This document shows, piece after piece, positions 23,470-35,750 of a stretch of 64,000 nt of DNA; the first letter of the stretch is position 1, and the number at the start of each line of letters is the position of its first letter. The notes beneath the pieces are model-generated. The model was not told the origin of the DNA and searched no databases. It saw only the letters and a program-made list of their open reading frames with translations. This stretch comes from Monomorium pharaonis. Taxonomy: Eukaryota > Arthropoda > Insecta > Hymenoptera > Formicidae. The position numbers and the translations under genes are program-made. The stretch covers positions 19,862,996 to 19,926,995 of the forward strand of contig NC_050467.1 of assembly GCF_013373865.1 (NCBI RefSeq). The letters run 5' to 3'.

Positions 23470-24552
23470 TGCAAGACTGATTGCTATTGCGACTGATGTT
23501 ACGACAAACGCTATTAGAGCAATTGGCGCAGTCCTCGGAGCGAGAGGGAGGTAGCTAAATCGGGGGATGACTCGGGGCTATACCAGGGCAAGATGCACCC
23601 CTGACTAAGCCCGTGGCACGGCAACGAGGAGCGGATCAAGCCCGGTATACGTTCCCGGATCGCAGTGGGGAGCTGGAGAATGGCATTACGGGTAGAGAGA
23701 CCTTCCCTCTCTTCCTACCTCGCCTCCGAGCCGCGTATTGTCTGGCAGCCATATTGGAGTAACAGCCAACCCCGTCGTGATTGGTCCGTTTTTTAACGGA
23801 GAGCCCGTGGCTTGGCACAATACTCGACCAGCCCGTGGTTAGGCAATGCCTGGCTACACGATAGTCTATCAGTCGACTCCATGCTGCGTTTGCTTCGAAC
23901 TCGTCTGTCAGCGGTGCCCGGGTATTATGACTCTCCTCAAGATCGGATCGTATAACGCAGGGGCGATCCACGCCACGAAGCGATAAAGGAAATCCCCTAT
24001 TCAGTCCGCAGTCGAATCTGGTTCAGGCCAGTCTAGCCCCAGTCCGGTACAGTCTGATCCGTGCGCGTAGTTTTCGCAATTTTTCCCGGTCAAAAATCCC
24101 GTCGGAAACCTCTAGTTGCCATTGATGACAGTAATAATGACGATTTAAGGTCATTTGCGTGATACTACGAAAAGCACCAGTGTAACATTCAAAGGCGCTA
24201 AGGAATGTACCGGGAGGATTAGTCTGCATCTTGGGATTTCTGGGATCTCTGCGGATTAGTTGTTTGCGTAGACATTTTGTTCCCCGCCGAGAAGTTGCCT
24301 ACTATGAACATTCGTTGTTTTAGCTGCAGTTCGACGCTGCTCTTGAAGAACAAAGTTATTGTCTGAGCTGGAGATTTATAAAGAAAACGATGTGTTTAGT
24401 GCGAGAACTTGGGCGTATCTTGATAGTTGTTTGCGATTAATACGAAATAGTTTAGTGACTCAAGTACTACCATTGTGATTATTGTTGTGAACGGGGTTTT
24501 GGATTATTTTCCGGGTTCTTTGACGTCCTGGATTAGGATCTAGTGGACAAAG
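23470..24552 (+). promoter_or_regulatory. CpG-rich block, candidate internal promoter with 5' UTR exon
   Basis: This block stands out from AT-rich flanks. It holds three copies of a GCCCGTGG word (about 23610, 23804, 23836). A stretch without long frames ends in a good donor (AAAG|GTATGC at about 24552). cnc in Drosophila is transcribed from several promoters, so a non-coding first exon spliced to 29121 is a reasonable guess. Nothing in the sequence proves transcription; an enhancer would look the same. Confidence 0.3.
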
Positions 24553-24790
24553 GTATGCGTAGAAAAGCGTCAAGCGACTATATTTCTAGCGTATTACGAC
24601 TCGGGATATTGCGTAACGCAGGCACGTGTAGTTGCTTTAACGGCAATTTGTCTTAATCGTCGCGATTTGACAATAGACATGCGACGCTGCATCGACAATG
24701 TTTAAGCGAGAGTTCAGTTTGTTGAATCTTGTACTATCGATTAAACTCTTTAATTTGTCTGCAAATATTTCTTCCACTTTTCGTATCAAC

Positions 24791-24836
24791 ATTAACTTTA
24801 ATCAATAATAAATATTTATTATTGATTGAGGTTAAT
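24791..24836. repeat. 46-bp near-perfect palindrome
   Basis: Two 23-bp arms (24791-24813, 24814-24836) meet without a loop and differ at two positions. Such a structure is cruciform-prone and may be the centre of an old foldback element. Confidence 0.75.
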
Positions 24837-27800
24837 ATTTGCGGATTGCATACATACTCTGATGAATTTGTAAATAATTATATCTCATACAATATTCTAA
24901 ACACGTTTGTGATCAGCAAAAACAAGTTCAAGCAAAAACAAGAATCAAAAAAAAGTTTGCGAGCACAACTGCTCTTTCAAGAATGAAATATCTATACAAA
25001 TTAACGCAATAGGTAATAAACATTTAAATAAACATTTTAAACGCAACATTTTTATTCAAAAATGTTAATGAAAACATGTTATTTGTTGGACGCTGTTGTA
25101 GGAAATTTAGTCCGATTTATATAAAATTAAAAATCTATTTCGAATAACTTAGTAATTAAAAAAAATATGTACCCAAATTTGCATTAACATTAGTGTTACA
25201 TAGCAAAAGTTATATCTTTCTTCATTTTATTCTTCAAAGTTGAATACTAAAGCTATTTTCTTCCCGTTAGAGTTTAATCGCGTTAAATTTCTAATGAACT
25301 TCCATGTTTAGCTAAAAAGATCAACGAGAAGCTTTTAAAGAGATATGATAAGCATAAGACACATCGGGGACGCGTCCATCTAATCGACCGACCGGTTCGC
25401 ACACTCGTTCCGACGAAACGAGACTCGACGAAAGACGGCCGATAGTTCGACATCGATCAGCGGCAGGATTGATGATCGCAATTACGATTTATCGTTCACG
25501 GCAGGTGACGCACGATGATTCGCGCGTTCCTTCGGCTCCAAATGAGACGTCAAGCTCCGTTCCGGAGTTAACTGGGACCGGATCGTCACCCTTTGTCGAA
25601 GGGCACGAAGATTATCGTGTGTGTTATTGTACTGTACATGTATATGTATTGTCACTTTTGGGAATAGGACAATCGTGCCGGCCCATTCGGGGGCCTGATC
25701 TCTTCCGGCGTCTCCCCGTCGGATACGCTGTTTGCGAACGAAGAGTCGGGAAGAGACCGACTCCCAACAAGAGCGCGTCTCCCGGTTCTCGGCACAGGAC
25801 TGTCGGGCACCGAAAATTCTGTCGAGTAATGCAAGAATTATTATCCAACGCGGCAGATCGTCGGGTTGAAGAGAGAGAAAAAGGAAGAAAGGAGAGGGCG
25901 GAAGAAAATGGTCGTTAAGCGTGTGCGCGAAATATGAGAAATGATCTGTCGACGTTCCCGTGGCCGTGGAAAAAGCCGAACGCAAGCTTCAAAGAAGCCG
26001 TGGAATTGAAAAAGCCGGAGGGGTGCGCCATTAGATGCAGCGTGATAGAGCAAATTCCATGCGACGAGCTTGGTCGAAGGAAAATCCGACGTTAGAATCT
26101 CGAGCATCGAGGAAAATCGAGATTTTCTTATTTACTTCTTGAAATAATAATCGCCAGCAATTGCAACAAACTTTATACGATCGGAACCGCCTCAAACTTT
26201 GAACTCCTCACGATTTAACGTAATTTCAAAGAATTAATGTATTATTTGTATATTAAGTGTTATTTTGTACAAAGGGTTTAGCAAATGGAATCGGTATTTT
26301 TTTTCTTAAACAGGAATTTTGTATAAAACAAAAAAATAGATTTCCTATAACAATATATATTAGTAAGAAAATCCAATGAATATGTGATATTCTTTTCTTA
26401 GTCCAAAAAAATTTGTCACTATCTTGTAAAAAAAATAATAAGTATGTAGATTTTCCTACAATTATTTCTTAACTTTAAATTAATTAAAATAAAATAATAA
26501 TTTATTTTTTACTTTATATTTATTAAAATCAATTTCTTTCATGATTGGAGAACGAAAATAAACGTTTTATATCTTCAATGCTTACATATAAATATGATAA
26601 ATTTTTATTGTTAGAATAAAGGCGTAACACAAATTATATTTTGTAAATACTTCTTCTAAAGTAAAAAGAGCACAAGAATGGAAGCTACAAAAAATTAAGT
26701 TGCACCGGTTAAAAATTACGCTCGTACCAATTACGCACGGCGTACACTTTGCCACTGTGGAAGCAATTTCACCTCGTAATTTCACAGGGCTTGAAATAGG
26801 CTTTACATCGAACGGGAACGTAGGGGCTGTTCTGACTTCAAATTATAGACGGCCATTATCGTGCGGTCGGCCTCGCATTTGGGCCAGACAATGGCCGCCA
26901 CCACTCGTTAATGTAATAGGCATCCAAAAGGTGCGATCTCTCTCTTTACTGGGAGGCACCGGGCACTACTCACCGGTAGGAACCACGCAGGACGAAAATC
27001 CTCCTCTTTCACGGTCAACCTGTCCGTCGTTTCGTTAGGCGGACCTGCGCCCAGGTTCCAGGCAGCCCCCGAAAGAGGAATTATTATTTTATGAGATTAT
27101 TATCTCTAATAACATCGCCTGGCCACGAGGAGAGAAAGGAGTACGCTTTTGTGTTCGATGGAAGTGTTTCACACGTAGAAGTAGCTCGCTCGAGCTGCTC
27201 GATATTATCGATGTTTTGTCCAAAAGTCCAGGTAGAAATTCTAGAAGCCCTTTTACTAGGTGTTTTAAGGAAATGTGGGATTCTGGCAAATAATAAGTGT
27301 AAATAAGAAAATTTAATATAAATTCAAGTTTCTAAAATTTCAATGAAATATATCATTGCTCAATATATTATATATATGAACAGAGCACCGTTCAATTTTG
27401 TATGTCATATTTTACATGAGTATAACGAGTCTTTTTTGCTGAAATTATATTTTTATTGTTAAAATTTATAACATAAGTTAAATATATATTTAGTTTTTCT
27501 GTATGAAACCAAATAACTAAATACTTTACCATGCAAATTGTTAATCTCGCTCACGATATCTTATTTTTATTAAATAGTTATATATAGTTATGTTAATATT
27601 AAAATATTAAAATGTTAATTTTTAGGTTCTCTATTAAATAAGTAATATAATTAATTTAATCATTTTTTATTGAAATTTTTTTCTCTCCTTATATTTATTA
27701 TTTACAGTTTCTAAAAAATTATTGTACAATTTCAAAAAACAATATTCTAACATAGGACGATTTTTAAAAGAAAAAGAAGGCGAACAATTTTTCAACATAA

Positions 27801-28019
27801 AGCTTTTATTGTTTGACTATAAAAAAAGTGTTGGTTGTCTGTTCGAGACATGCAGAAGTACATAGCGTTAGTTATCTGTTACGTATTTTGGAAACCGTGA
27901 GCGATTCGAACAGTCTTGTGTCCATGTTATCTTTTCATGCGTGCGCAATACGGGATGAAACGACGCGGTCGCGCGATTGGCTGTAGGGCGGGAACATACG
28001 AGGGCTGCTAGAACTAGCA

Positions 28020-28330
28020 GGTGGATCTCCAACAACACCCCTCTTTGTCCTTCAATTAGTTAAGTTCTCTCTCTCTCTCTCTCGTTCCTCTAAAAATTTT
28101 TTCTACCCGTCGCTAACTGCCAGTTTTCGAGCGCCGCGCTTCGGATTCGTTTCTGCTGAGTCATAAGTTTATTCGGTAGAGTGTTGTGAACTTATTTTTT
28201 CTCGCAATCTACATGTACACGTAATAAGGTGGCGATAAACAATTAATTACGATGCTATTAATTACTTTGTTGATAATATAAATGTATAAAAAGCGAAGAT
28301 ATTTTAGACCGACAGTTTTTGTTATATATC
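28020..28330 (+). promoter_or_regulatory. Candidate internal cnc promoter region
   Basis: GC-richer sequence with a CT run (28066-28083), a NF-E2/Maf-type site at 28154, and a TATAAAAAG at 28285-28293 about 25 bp before a GACAGT initiator-like word. It lies 0.8-1.1 kb before the exon at 29121. A transcript starting here would lack the exon with the ETG half of ETGE. Inference only. Confidence 0.3.
28154..28164 (+). promoter_or_regulatory. NF-E2/MARE-type site TGCTGAGTCAT
   Basis: Exact match to the known NF-E2 consensus TGCTGAGTCAY bound by CNC-small Maf heterodimers. Its place inside cnc suggests autoregulation, as described for Nrf2 and CncC, but an 11-bp match can occur by chance. Confidence 0.45.
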
Positions 28331-29120
28331 TGTAAACATGATAGTGATATAATATAACAAGAACGAAATAGCTTGTTAAATAATTAGTGTAATAAATTCA
28401 AGTGTTCCGGTTATTCTGTGTCATAGCATTGTAAATATGGTTAGATATAAATAAAATTAACTATTATATACATTTAATAAGTGTACTGTTAAAACACTCA
28501 CGAGCATTAATGTTTAATTGCAGATGTCACAGATATAAACTTAATTAAAATAACTATTTTCTGTTCTGATTCTTAATCTCCGATGTAAATATGCTAACGA
28601 TGTTTATCTTCAATCACTGTATATATACATATAAATCCAAATGAATATATATATATATATATATACACGATTATACGTAAAATTAATTTTTAACAAAATA
28701 ACATAAAATCAAAAGCAAAACTCGCAAACTGTTGATTCTATAGCAACTACATTGCTAGATGAAAATTACGGATTGTATGTAGAAGAAACTTTTGTAGAAA
28801 CAATTGTCGATGTCGTGTCAGAACAAAGTTGCATAATAGGATAAGAAACCTGTAGAACATCGCACTATACAATTAGCCGACTAATTAAGTATTCTCGGGT
28901 GATCTCTGTGTGAACCTTGCAACTGCACGCGAACTTGTTTACGTTCACTTATGTTTCATCACCTGCCGCTTCGAAGCACGCATGCCGCTCGGAATAAATC
29001 ATATACTATAATATTGAAATCGCATCTTTTTTCTTTGGTTGCCAGGTTTTGTAAAATGATTTGTTTAGTTGTTTTAAGTTTCATCGAGTATTTCGAGTAA
29101 ACGTCTACGTTTTTTTACAG

Positions 29121-29431
29121 GCGAGTACATTCTCAGCTCCGGCAGTCAGAACGGAAGTGGAAGTAGCATCGTCGAAGAGGACAACCCTCTCCTCAACGAA
29201 GCATCGTTGGCTTTGGACAATCACCCTTTGGCTGACTTGACCGCTGATTCTCTGGGTCTAAACGACGCTCTAGTACTCGAGCATGACTTTACTTCAGAAT
29301 TACTCGGAGGTAGTCTCTTGGAAAGCGCCGGCGTAGAAGGCCTTCTCAGCAACGATACTCTAGACTTGCCCGACGAATTTAATCTCGAGGAGGCGCTTCA
29401 GCTCGTTGGTCTCGATGAGGCTCAGCCAGAG
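29121..29431 (+). CDS. cnc: cap-n-collar exon: rest of ETGE and acidic transactivation region
   Basis: A 311-nt exon after TTTTTTACAG. With the leftover base of exon 5795-5870 it encodes 104 codons beginning GEYILSSGSQNGSG. The first two residues complete ETGE. What follows is rich in Asp, Glu and Leu (DNPLLNEASLALDNHPLADL, DALVLEHDF, LPDEFNLEEALQLVGLDE). This matches the acidic activation segments of CNC factors such as Neh4/Neh5 of Nrf2. It ends GAG|GTTTGT, a weak donor, in phase 0. There is no ATG in the exon, so it needs an upstream exon for initiation. Confidence 0.92.
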
Positions 29432-30090
29432 GTTTGTGAAATATCTTTGCATGTACTATTTCTGCTTGAAAATAACTATAATTTAACGCTTTATAAGGAA
29501 TAAATATGTTAATATTTCGTCTGTCTTTGATACATCAAGCTGACAATGTTGCAAGATATAATAAATTGTAAGATTTCATTAATTTCTATTTTATGTTTGT
29601 AAAATTATAATGCCGTTCAATTTATAATAAAATATTTTTGTTCCTTATAATCTCCACGAGAATTCGTACAAGATGAGTAAGAATTATTGATTTTGATAAT
29701 AAAATAGCTTTTTTCCAATCATTATTTCAAAATATTAAATTATGTAATAATAATTTGTTATAAATAAGTGGTCTAAGACATTAGTGAGTTATTTAAGTTT
29801 CTTGTTTATGAAAAAACATTCATATATCAAAAACTAAAAAGAAGCTCTGAGTTTAGATGACAATTCTTATTTATTTCGTTACAATAACAAAAACATAAAC
29901 GATTGCGGTCGCAAATGTTTCAACCTATAATGAGATCATCTTCAAAGCAAGAATAAATCGTTAAATTATGTATGTATGTGTGTGCGTATACTTGTTGTCT
30001 CTGTTGGAATATTTTTGCTTCTGCGCGATTAATGCGCAGTCTTTGGCGAAGCTGCGATATTGTGATCATTATATAAAGATTGATTGTTAG
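29432..30090 (+). other. cnc: cnc intron, 659 bp
   Basis: AT-rich, phase 0, from GTTTGT to TTGTTAG. No other feature seen. Confidence 0.85.
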
Positions 30091-30291
30091 GAAACGAAAC
30101 CGGAAGTGAAAAAGAAGAAGAAAGAAGATACTGCTGAAGATTCCGCAAGTGCAGAGGGCGACGCGGCCATTACCGCCTCGAGTAACACCGAGGTCGCGAA
30201 GTCATCCAAGTGCGAGGATCCCGAGACCGGCGACATGATTCACACACCGCAGTTTCATCATCCCCATCATCCACACCACCGCTCCTTCCAG
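30091..30291 (+). CDS. cnc: cap-n-collar exon, Lys-rich then His-rich
   Basis: A 201-nt exon, exactly 67 codons, phase 0 at both ends, between TTGTTAG and GTATGA. The product has a basic run (KKKKKEDTAED), a Ser/Ala/Glu-rich linker, a DPETGDMIHTPQ segment and a His/Pro cluster (HHPHHPHHRSFQ). Because both phases are 0 it could be skipped without shifting frame. An ETGD tetrapeptide resembles but is not the ETGE Keap1 motif. Its reading frame continues directly into the exon at 42055. Confidence 0.9.
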
Positions 30292-33200
30292 GTATGAACG
30301 ACCCTGATTTCATTGCCTGTAGGTTAGAAGCAAGGCCAGTGCCTCTCATTACTGCGCATACAATGTCACCATGATTGCGACAATGTAATGATTTATGTAC
30401 AAAGTACACAGGTATCTTCCTATCGCGAATATATATGTCGCCTAAGTGAATCAATGAAAAATTACCTTCAGGCTATCTGACGCGGTTTCTAATCGAATGT
30501 CATGGATGTTGAATTTATCGTTTCTGTAATAACAGTCTTCGATGTCGCTTAATAAGTCTCAATAATCTTTGTGTAAACAAAACTACCAGGGTTTTAATTT
30601 TATTTTAAATCATTTCGCACCTATATCAGCTGTGTACTTTGATACGACTGGCGGCGGTTTGAAAAATTGTCCAGCCGATAAGCACGTTCAACTGGAGCGA
30701 CGACTCTTCTGGTCATTTTAATGCTCTTCGCGCGCAGCTGCAGTTTTGAGAGACACTGCAGACGTTGTCGCCAAGAATGGTCATGGCATTTGCGATTTTT
30801 CGACATTCCGTTAATGAGAGGTTCGAAATGGCGCGATGATACCACGCGGTGCAGCCGTTGATATACGAAGTAGGAAACAAACGTCGAGAAGATAAGAACG
30901 GCGCGCAAAACTGCACAGTTAGAGCGGCATTTACGGTCCATAAACGGGACACTCTTTATTTATAACATCGACCGCGAAAACACTGCTCCGGCATCATTCC
31001 CGCGGCATCATACCGCCTTTCAAGAGGTCCTCACGATTATACATCATAACCTTTAATATAACAAGACGATTAAAAACGGATCGCTTCTGCAGTTTGTGCT
31101 TTTTATTCGAAAAATTTAATTGGTGAAAATTGTAATATGTTTAGTTCTTAATAACATAACATTACACAGCTAAAACGATATGACGGAAGCAAGACAAATT
31201 TTAAGCGAAATTCTAATTCGAGAAAAAGTATATTTAAGGTATTTTTTTTACAGAATACTTGATGGGACAACTATAATATTTTGAATAGTTAATAAAAGAG
31301 AATTTTTTTACTACCAAATACATTTTTACCATTCTAATTACATTTTAAATCTACGTGTTTATTACACAGTAACACAATTTGCAATTTAATTACATGTTAC
31401 GCGTCTAGTTTCCACATTTATATTTAAGTATAAAGATAAAAAATATCTTATATGCATTTTTCAAAGCGACTGTTACCTGTAAACCGAATCATACATAAGC
31501 TTCGTTATCCAGCAATCTAAATGCAGTAATCATAAACGACGATCACAGCTCGTTGTTTTAATAGGAGTACCTGTCATGTTAGATAGTTAGAATATGCTGT
31601 TTGTATTTGGTAGTCGTTGTCACGGATGCACTTTTACAGTTTGTAAAAGGCCAGCTCGTTGATAATTATTACTTGTTAGATTGCTCTGTGCTTGTGTAAC
31701 TCGCAATATCAATAAAAATATCTCGCGCGACCTTTTCGGTAGAATTCGTTTATGATTTATTTATCTGCGACAATTTGTTCAATATAATATACAATGAATA
31801 TATAACGATGATTTACATTTTTACAATTTAAAAAAATTCTTTACTTAGCGACAATTAAAAATAATAATCATTTTCAAGGAAGATTCTATTTGTCATAATT
31901 ACACTATTAAATCGTTTTTTCTTCATGATATTTTGGATTTATGCCTCTTAAAAAATTAAAACAAAGACTTAAATTTCTTTTTACTTTTCCCAAATTTACT
32001 CATTATTTTTCTAGAGCTACGAACTAAGAGATCATTTTTAGCATTTTATTTATAACAGATATCGGCGCGTTTAAAACTTTTTTCTCTTCGTTATTATTTT
32101 ATGGATATTATGGATAACAGAATTTAATAGCAGAACAAGTTTTAGACTCGAATAGATGTGCCCATTAGAGAAAGCTATACGTGCAACCTTGATGCTTCTT
32201 AAATCGCCTGTTCTATTCGCGACGTGCATTTTATAAAACATAAATTACATTTTATCACAGACAGTAGCTGGCCGATAATGCAAATGAAAGTTCAGTTATA
32301 TAGCCATATATATTACGTGATATAATAATTGTCTTCCTACCTTTCCAATAACCCAGAAATGTGAAAGTTAAAAGGTAAAAAAAAGGTCTAAAAAAGAAGA
32401 GCTAGCAATAAACTGAATTGTTTTTGTCGTTGCACTTAAAATTCTCATATATCTAGAAAGATTGCAACTATTTTAATGTACACGTTTAAATGTTAATATA
32501 TGGATTAATAATACATTTTGTTATTGTATTTCAATACATTTACACGTATCAAATTCTAATGGGATACAAAAGAAAATAACTAAAACGTTCGATGAACCTT
32601 TAAAATCTCATACATGAACGGGTTAACGACGTGCATAAGATGTAATTGTTCAAGACGAAATCATTGTTTTGGGGGGGCACATTTTACAATGCGTCCGGTC
32701 GAGAATTCACATCGTTGTAGAAAACGATCGTGACAATGACCTATCCGGGTAGTCCACGGCAAGTCGTGACGCAACGCGTACGTGTGCAAAGGCTTCTTCG
32801 CGTGCACGTGGAGGAACACGTCCGTAAAGCCCCGCCAATGAGAGAGGTGGCGCGGGCCCCTACTACCATAAACCGCGGTGGACGCGATCGCGATGTTTGT
32901 AATCCTGGACGTCGGCGCTGACATTCGCGGACGACACGCGGCTGGAAGTGAACGCTGATCTCGCGGAAAAGTCAGCTCCGGCGATCACCCGAAAGGAAAG
33001 ACGGTCTCGCTGACGAACATCCGCTCCGGATGATGGGCGCGATAAACGGTTCCGAAAGGTTTCTTTAGTCGAGCGCGATTCTCTGCTGATAGTGCGACGT
33101 TCTCGAACGGTTCTCGCCGAGAAGAAGAAGAAAAAGGAGAAGAAGAAGTTAAGATCTTGTGGTAGACGCTAGTAGACCACGCCTTCGAGAATACCAACGA

Positions 33201-33928
33201 AGTTTCCCGCCCAGACACCATCGGGAAGACACTTTGTATTGTCAATGAAAAACTGGTTGCAAAATGAGGACGTTGGACTTCCGTGATCGCACCGTTCCGG
33301 CCTTGTACGTTTGACGAGCCCGACGGTTCTACTACCACCGCGTAGTTGATAATTTGCATAAACTTTCGTACGCCCGTGGTCTAATCTCAAGGATCTTGGT
33401 GTTACGTGAACAGTAAATTCTACGATGCGTAATACGCTATCGAGACGGAGATTAAACTACGTGAGATACAAGTGTGCGAGTGATAAAGCCACCTAGTACA
33501 ATGACTATCTCTATGAAACGCATCACGTTCATTTATACGAGACTCGAAGCGATTTGAACGAGGCCAAGAAACCCTTCTCAAGTCACTCCGTGAGACCGCC
33601 CACGTTGAATACACAAATCTCCTCGTCGTGCCTTTCAAAATGATATTTCGTATATCGCAGAATCGCCAATAGACCTCGTCCGAATAGAGGAATAACATTC
33701 TGGCATAACGCATTACAATGGACTAACAAAAACCGTACCTGATTAAAATTAATTAGAATTCGTATGCCGACGGATGGATGTGCAAGTTTTGCTGCCTGGG
33801 GTGGCAATTTTTTTTTTTTGTAGAAAAAGAAGTTGTTTCTTTAATAGTATTTGATTAATTTAACGTCGTTACGAAGACTGGTGCGTATATCTCGTGCCTA
33901 ATTCGTATTTCGAGTGAAGAGGGTACAC
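30292..33928 (+). other. cnc: cnc intron, first part
   Basis: Mostly AT-rich. A CpG-rich block at about 32680-33700 lies directly upstream of the alternative coding segment at 33929 and could be its promoter. Frames in this block (for example 32985-33359 on -) are short and unrecognised. No RNA gene or repeat seen. Confidence 0.6.
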
Positions 33929-34042
33929 ATGAACGACGTGCAGCAAGCCCTCGTCAAACCTCATCCGCAGACGAACGAGCACACGTCGTACCAAGGGAAT
34001 ACAGAATGTTGGAATCTGGTATTGGACGAAGGTCTTCTACAG
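33929..34042 (+). CDS. cnc: Probable alternative first coding exon of a short cnc isoform
   Basis: An ATG opens 38 codons ending CTACAG|GTAGAT, a donor in phase 0 that fits the exon at 42055 exactly. The product starts MNDVQQALVKPHPQ and ends WNLVLDEGLLQ; varied, acidic-hydrophobic composition unlike the random frames nearby. An in-frame TAA at 33899 lies 30 bases before the ATG and there is no good acceptor, so an initiator exon fits better than a cassette exon. Splicing to 42055 would give a protein lacking the ETGE and acidic exons, like the short Cnc isoforms of Drosophila. I infer this from frame and splice logic; transcript data would settle it. Confidence 0.7.
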
Positions 34043-34612
34043 GTAGATTACACTAATTGCTCAATTATGATAACCAAATAAAAATTTGTAGCGCGATGTG
34101 CGATAACAGATATGATAACTCTAGGCATTCGCACGTGTGGAATAAGCGAAGACGAAGGTAAAAATCGGCGCAAGGTCTCGAGAGCAAGATTCCTATAAAT
34201 AAATAAAAAGTTATCGGAGTTAATAGCTAAGAATATTTAACGATCGACTATGCTCACCGCGTTTAGTTTTAGATTAATCATAACCTGTTTTTCTTGCAAA
34301 ATAAATTATGTAACTTCTATGCTCACAATCTCTGTTAAACACGTGAAATTATATTGAAGAGCAAACACTAAAAAAAAAGAAGTCGAAATATACTTTGTAT
34401 CGTAACACTATCGTGCATGAGAATATTTAATTACTTGCGATAATTAAAGAATTAATGAGCACTGTACTGTACCACTAGTAGTTTTTTTCTTCTCGTAATG
34501 AAAATCTCGATCGCATTTTTTAAGCACTAAGCGCAGCTTCATTCGGAGATACGTTAAAGAGCAATTCACAAACCCAACGTCTAACTATTATAAAATTCGC
34601 TTCCATAGCGAT

Positions 34613-34662
34613 CGTACGCGTGCGCGCGCGCGCGCGCGAACACACACACGTACACACGCGTG
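34613..34662. repeat. Alternating purine-pyrimidine (GC)n/(AC)n tract
   Basis: About 50 bp of nearly uninterrupted CG, CA and TG steps, a classic Z-DNA-prone composition. Confidence 0.85.
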
Positions 34663-35662
34663 ATCATACGACCTTGCGTCCCGCATGTGGAACTGTCATT
34701 ACACGCAACCGCCGTCGGAGAAGTATTACACACTCCGCACGCCGCGTCCGCGGGTTTTTCAATACGTAATGAGTACACTAAATTAATATATTCCTACGCC
34801 CGGGACCTTTGCCTACGGAGGAGGATGTGTCGTGCGTATTATATAGAAGGCTTACGCAAGAAAACGCGCCGTCGCCGCTCGCGAGCTATATCATTTTTGG
34901 AGCTCCTCTCTCACGCGACCGTCGTATTAACACTGACCTCAGTCACCTGTAATTGCTACATGTTAGCATATACACCGAGATACAAACGACGGACACGTAA
35001 TGCGACCCATTACAGTCGGGTGGCGCACGTTCGTCGGATTCTTTTTTTTTTTTTTTTATTTCCTTCGCGAGAAAGAAGGCACTTCTGCGAGAGCGAGAGT
35101 CTCGGGTATGTAGCACCACTTCAGCTTTGCGCCAACTTTTTTTGCGCTATCTATTTCTATCGCAGGTGGTTCATAGTACATCATACACGTGTCTTAGAAA
35201 TTACGGATTATTCGCGTCTGAGGATGTAGAAAACTGCGGTCTTACCAACTTTATTAATATACTTGGCGTTACGCGGAATATGTCAGAATTTTATGCTGAT
35301 GCAAAGAAAACTTCTTGATTTAATTAAATCTTAATTTTTAATTCTTATTTTTTGCACATTACGTAGTCATTTTTATTGCACAAGTTTTTTAAGCTTGTCT
35401 GTGCTTTCGAAGAAGACACCTGATATGTAGATAACGTACTATAAATTGAAAAAAAATTAATAAAGTATTATTTGAGCAAACGGAATAATTGTATCTGCCG
35501 TATTCTATAGAGCAGTTCCTTAATCCTTTGGGGAAAAAGGGGAATTAGAAAGGATAAGAAAGCTTTAAAACGCTTAAGAATATTTTTAAAAAGTAACCAG
35601 GTTAACCGTAGGACTTTTTACCATCTTTCCTTTCTTGAAAGAATTTCTTAAGAAATTGACAT

Positions 35663-35750
35663 ATACCTGCGGTTGCTTGTTTGCCGATTTCGGAGTTTGA
35701 TCTCAGGCCAGTTTTGGTTAAAACTCGTATTAAAAAAAAACCGCAGGTAT
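35663..35750. repeat. Inverted repeat with 12-bp perfect arms
   Basis: ATACCTGCGGTT at 35663-35674 pairs exactly with 35739-35750; the loop is 64 nt. CTCAGGCC occurs inside it (35703) and again just after (35771). It may be the remnant of a mobile element; no function assigned. Confidence 0.65.

Larger units (their letters stand above)
5871..29120 (+). other. cnc: Large cnc intron (23.25 kb)
   Basis: Intron bounded by GTAAGC at 5871 and TTTTTTACAG ending at 29120, phase 1. It separates the two halves of the ETGE motif. It contains an antisense gypsy element, several CpG-rich islands (about 6000-6400, 12000-12400, 16600-17000, 19800-20430, 23480-24560, 25370-26110, 26800-27080), AT-rich filler, microsatellites and hairpins. 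Open frames inside it, such as 25469-25918 on + and 25482-25985 on -, overlap on opposite strands and resemble no known family, so I leave them uncalled. The islands are candidates for enhancers or internal promoters of shorter cnc isoforms. Confidence 0.8.

Noticed and set aside
25469..25985. Overlapping frames of 149 (+) and 167 (-) codons
   Set aside because: Both strands open in a CpG-rich island and neither is recognised; more likely non-coding.
34660..35229. 189-codon + frame
   Set aside because: Arg/Tyr/Cys-rich random-looking product crossing a poly-T run; no domain or splice context.
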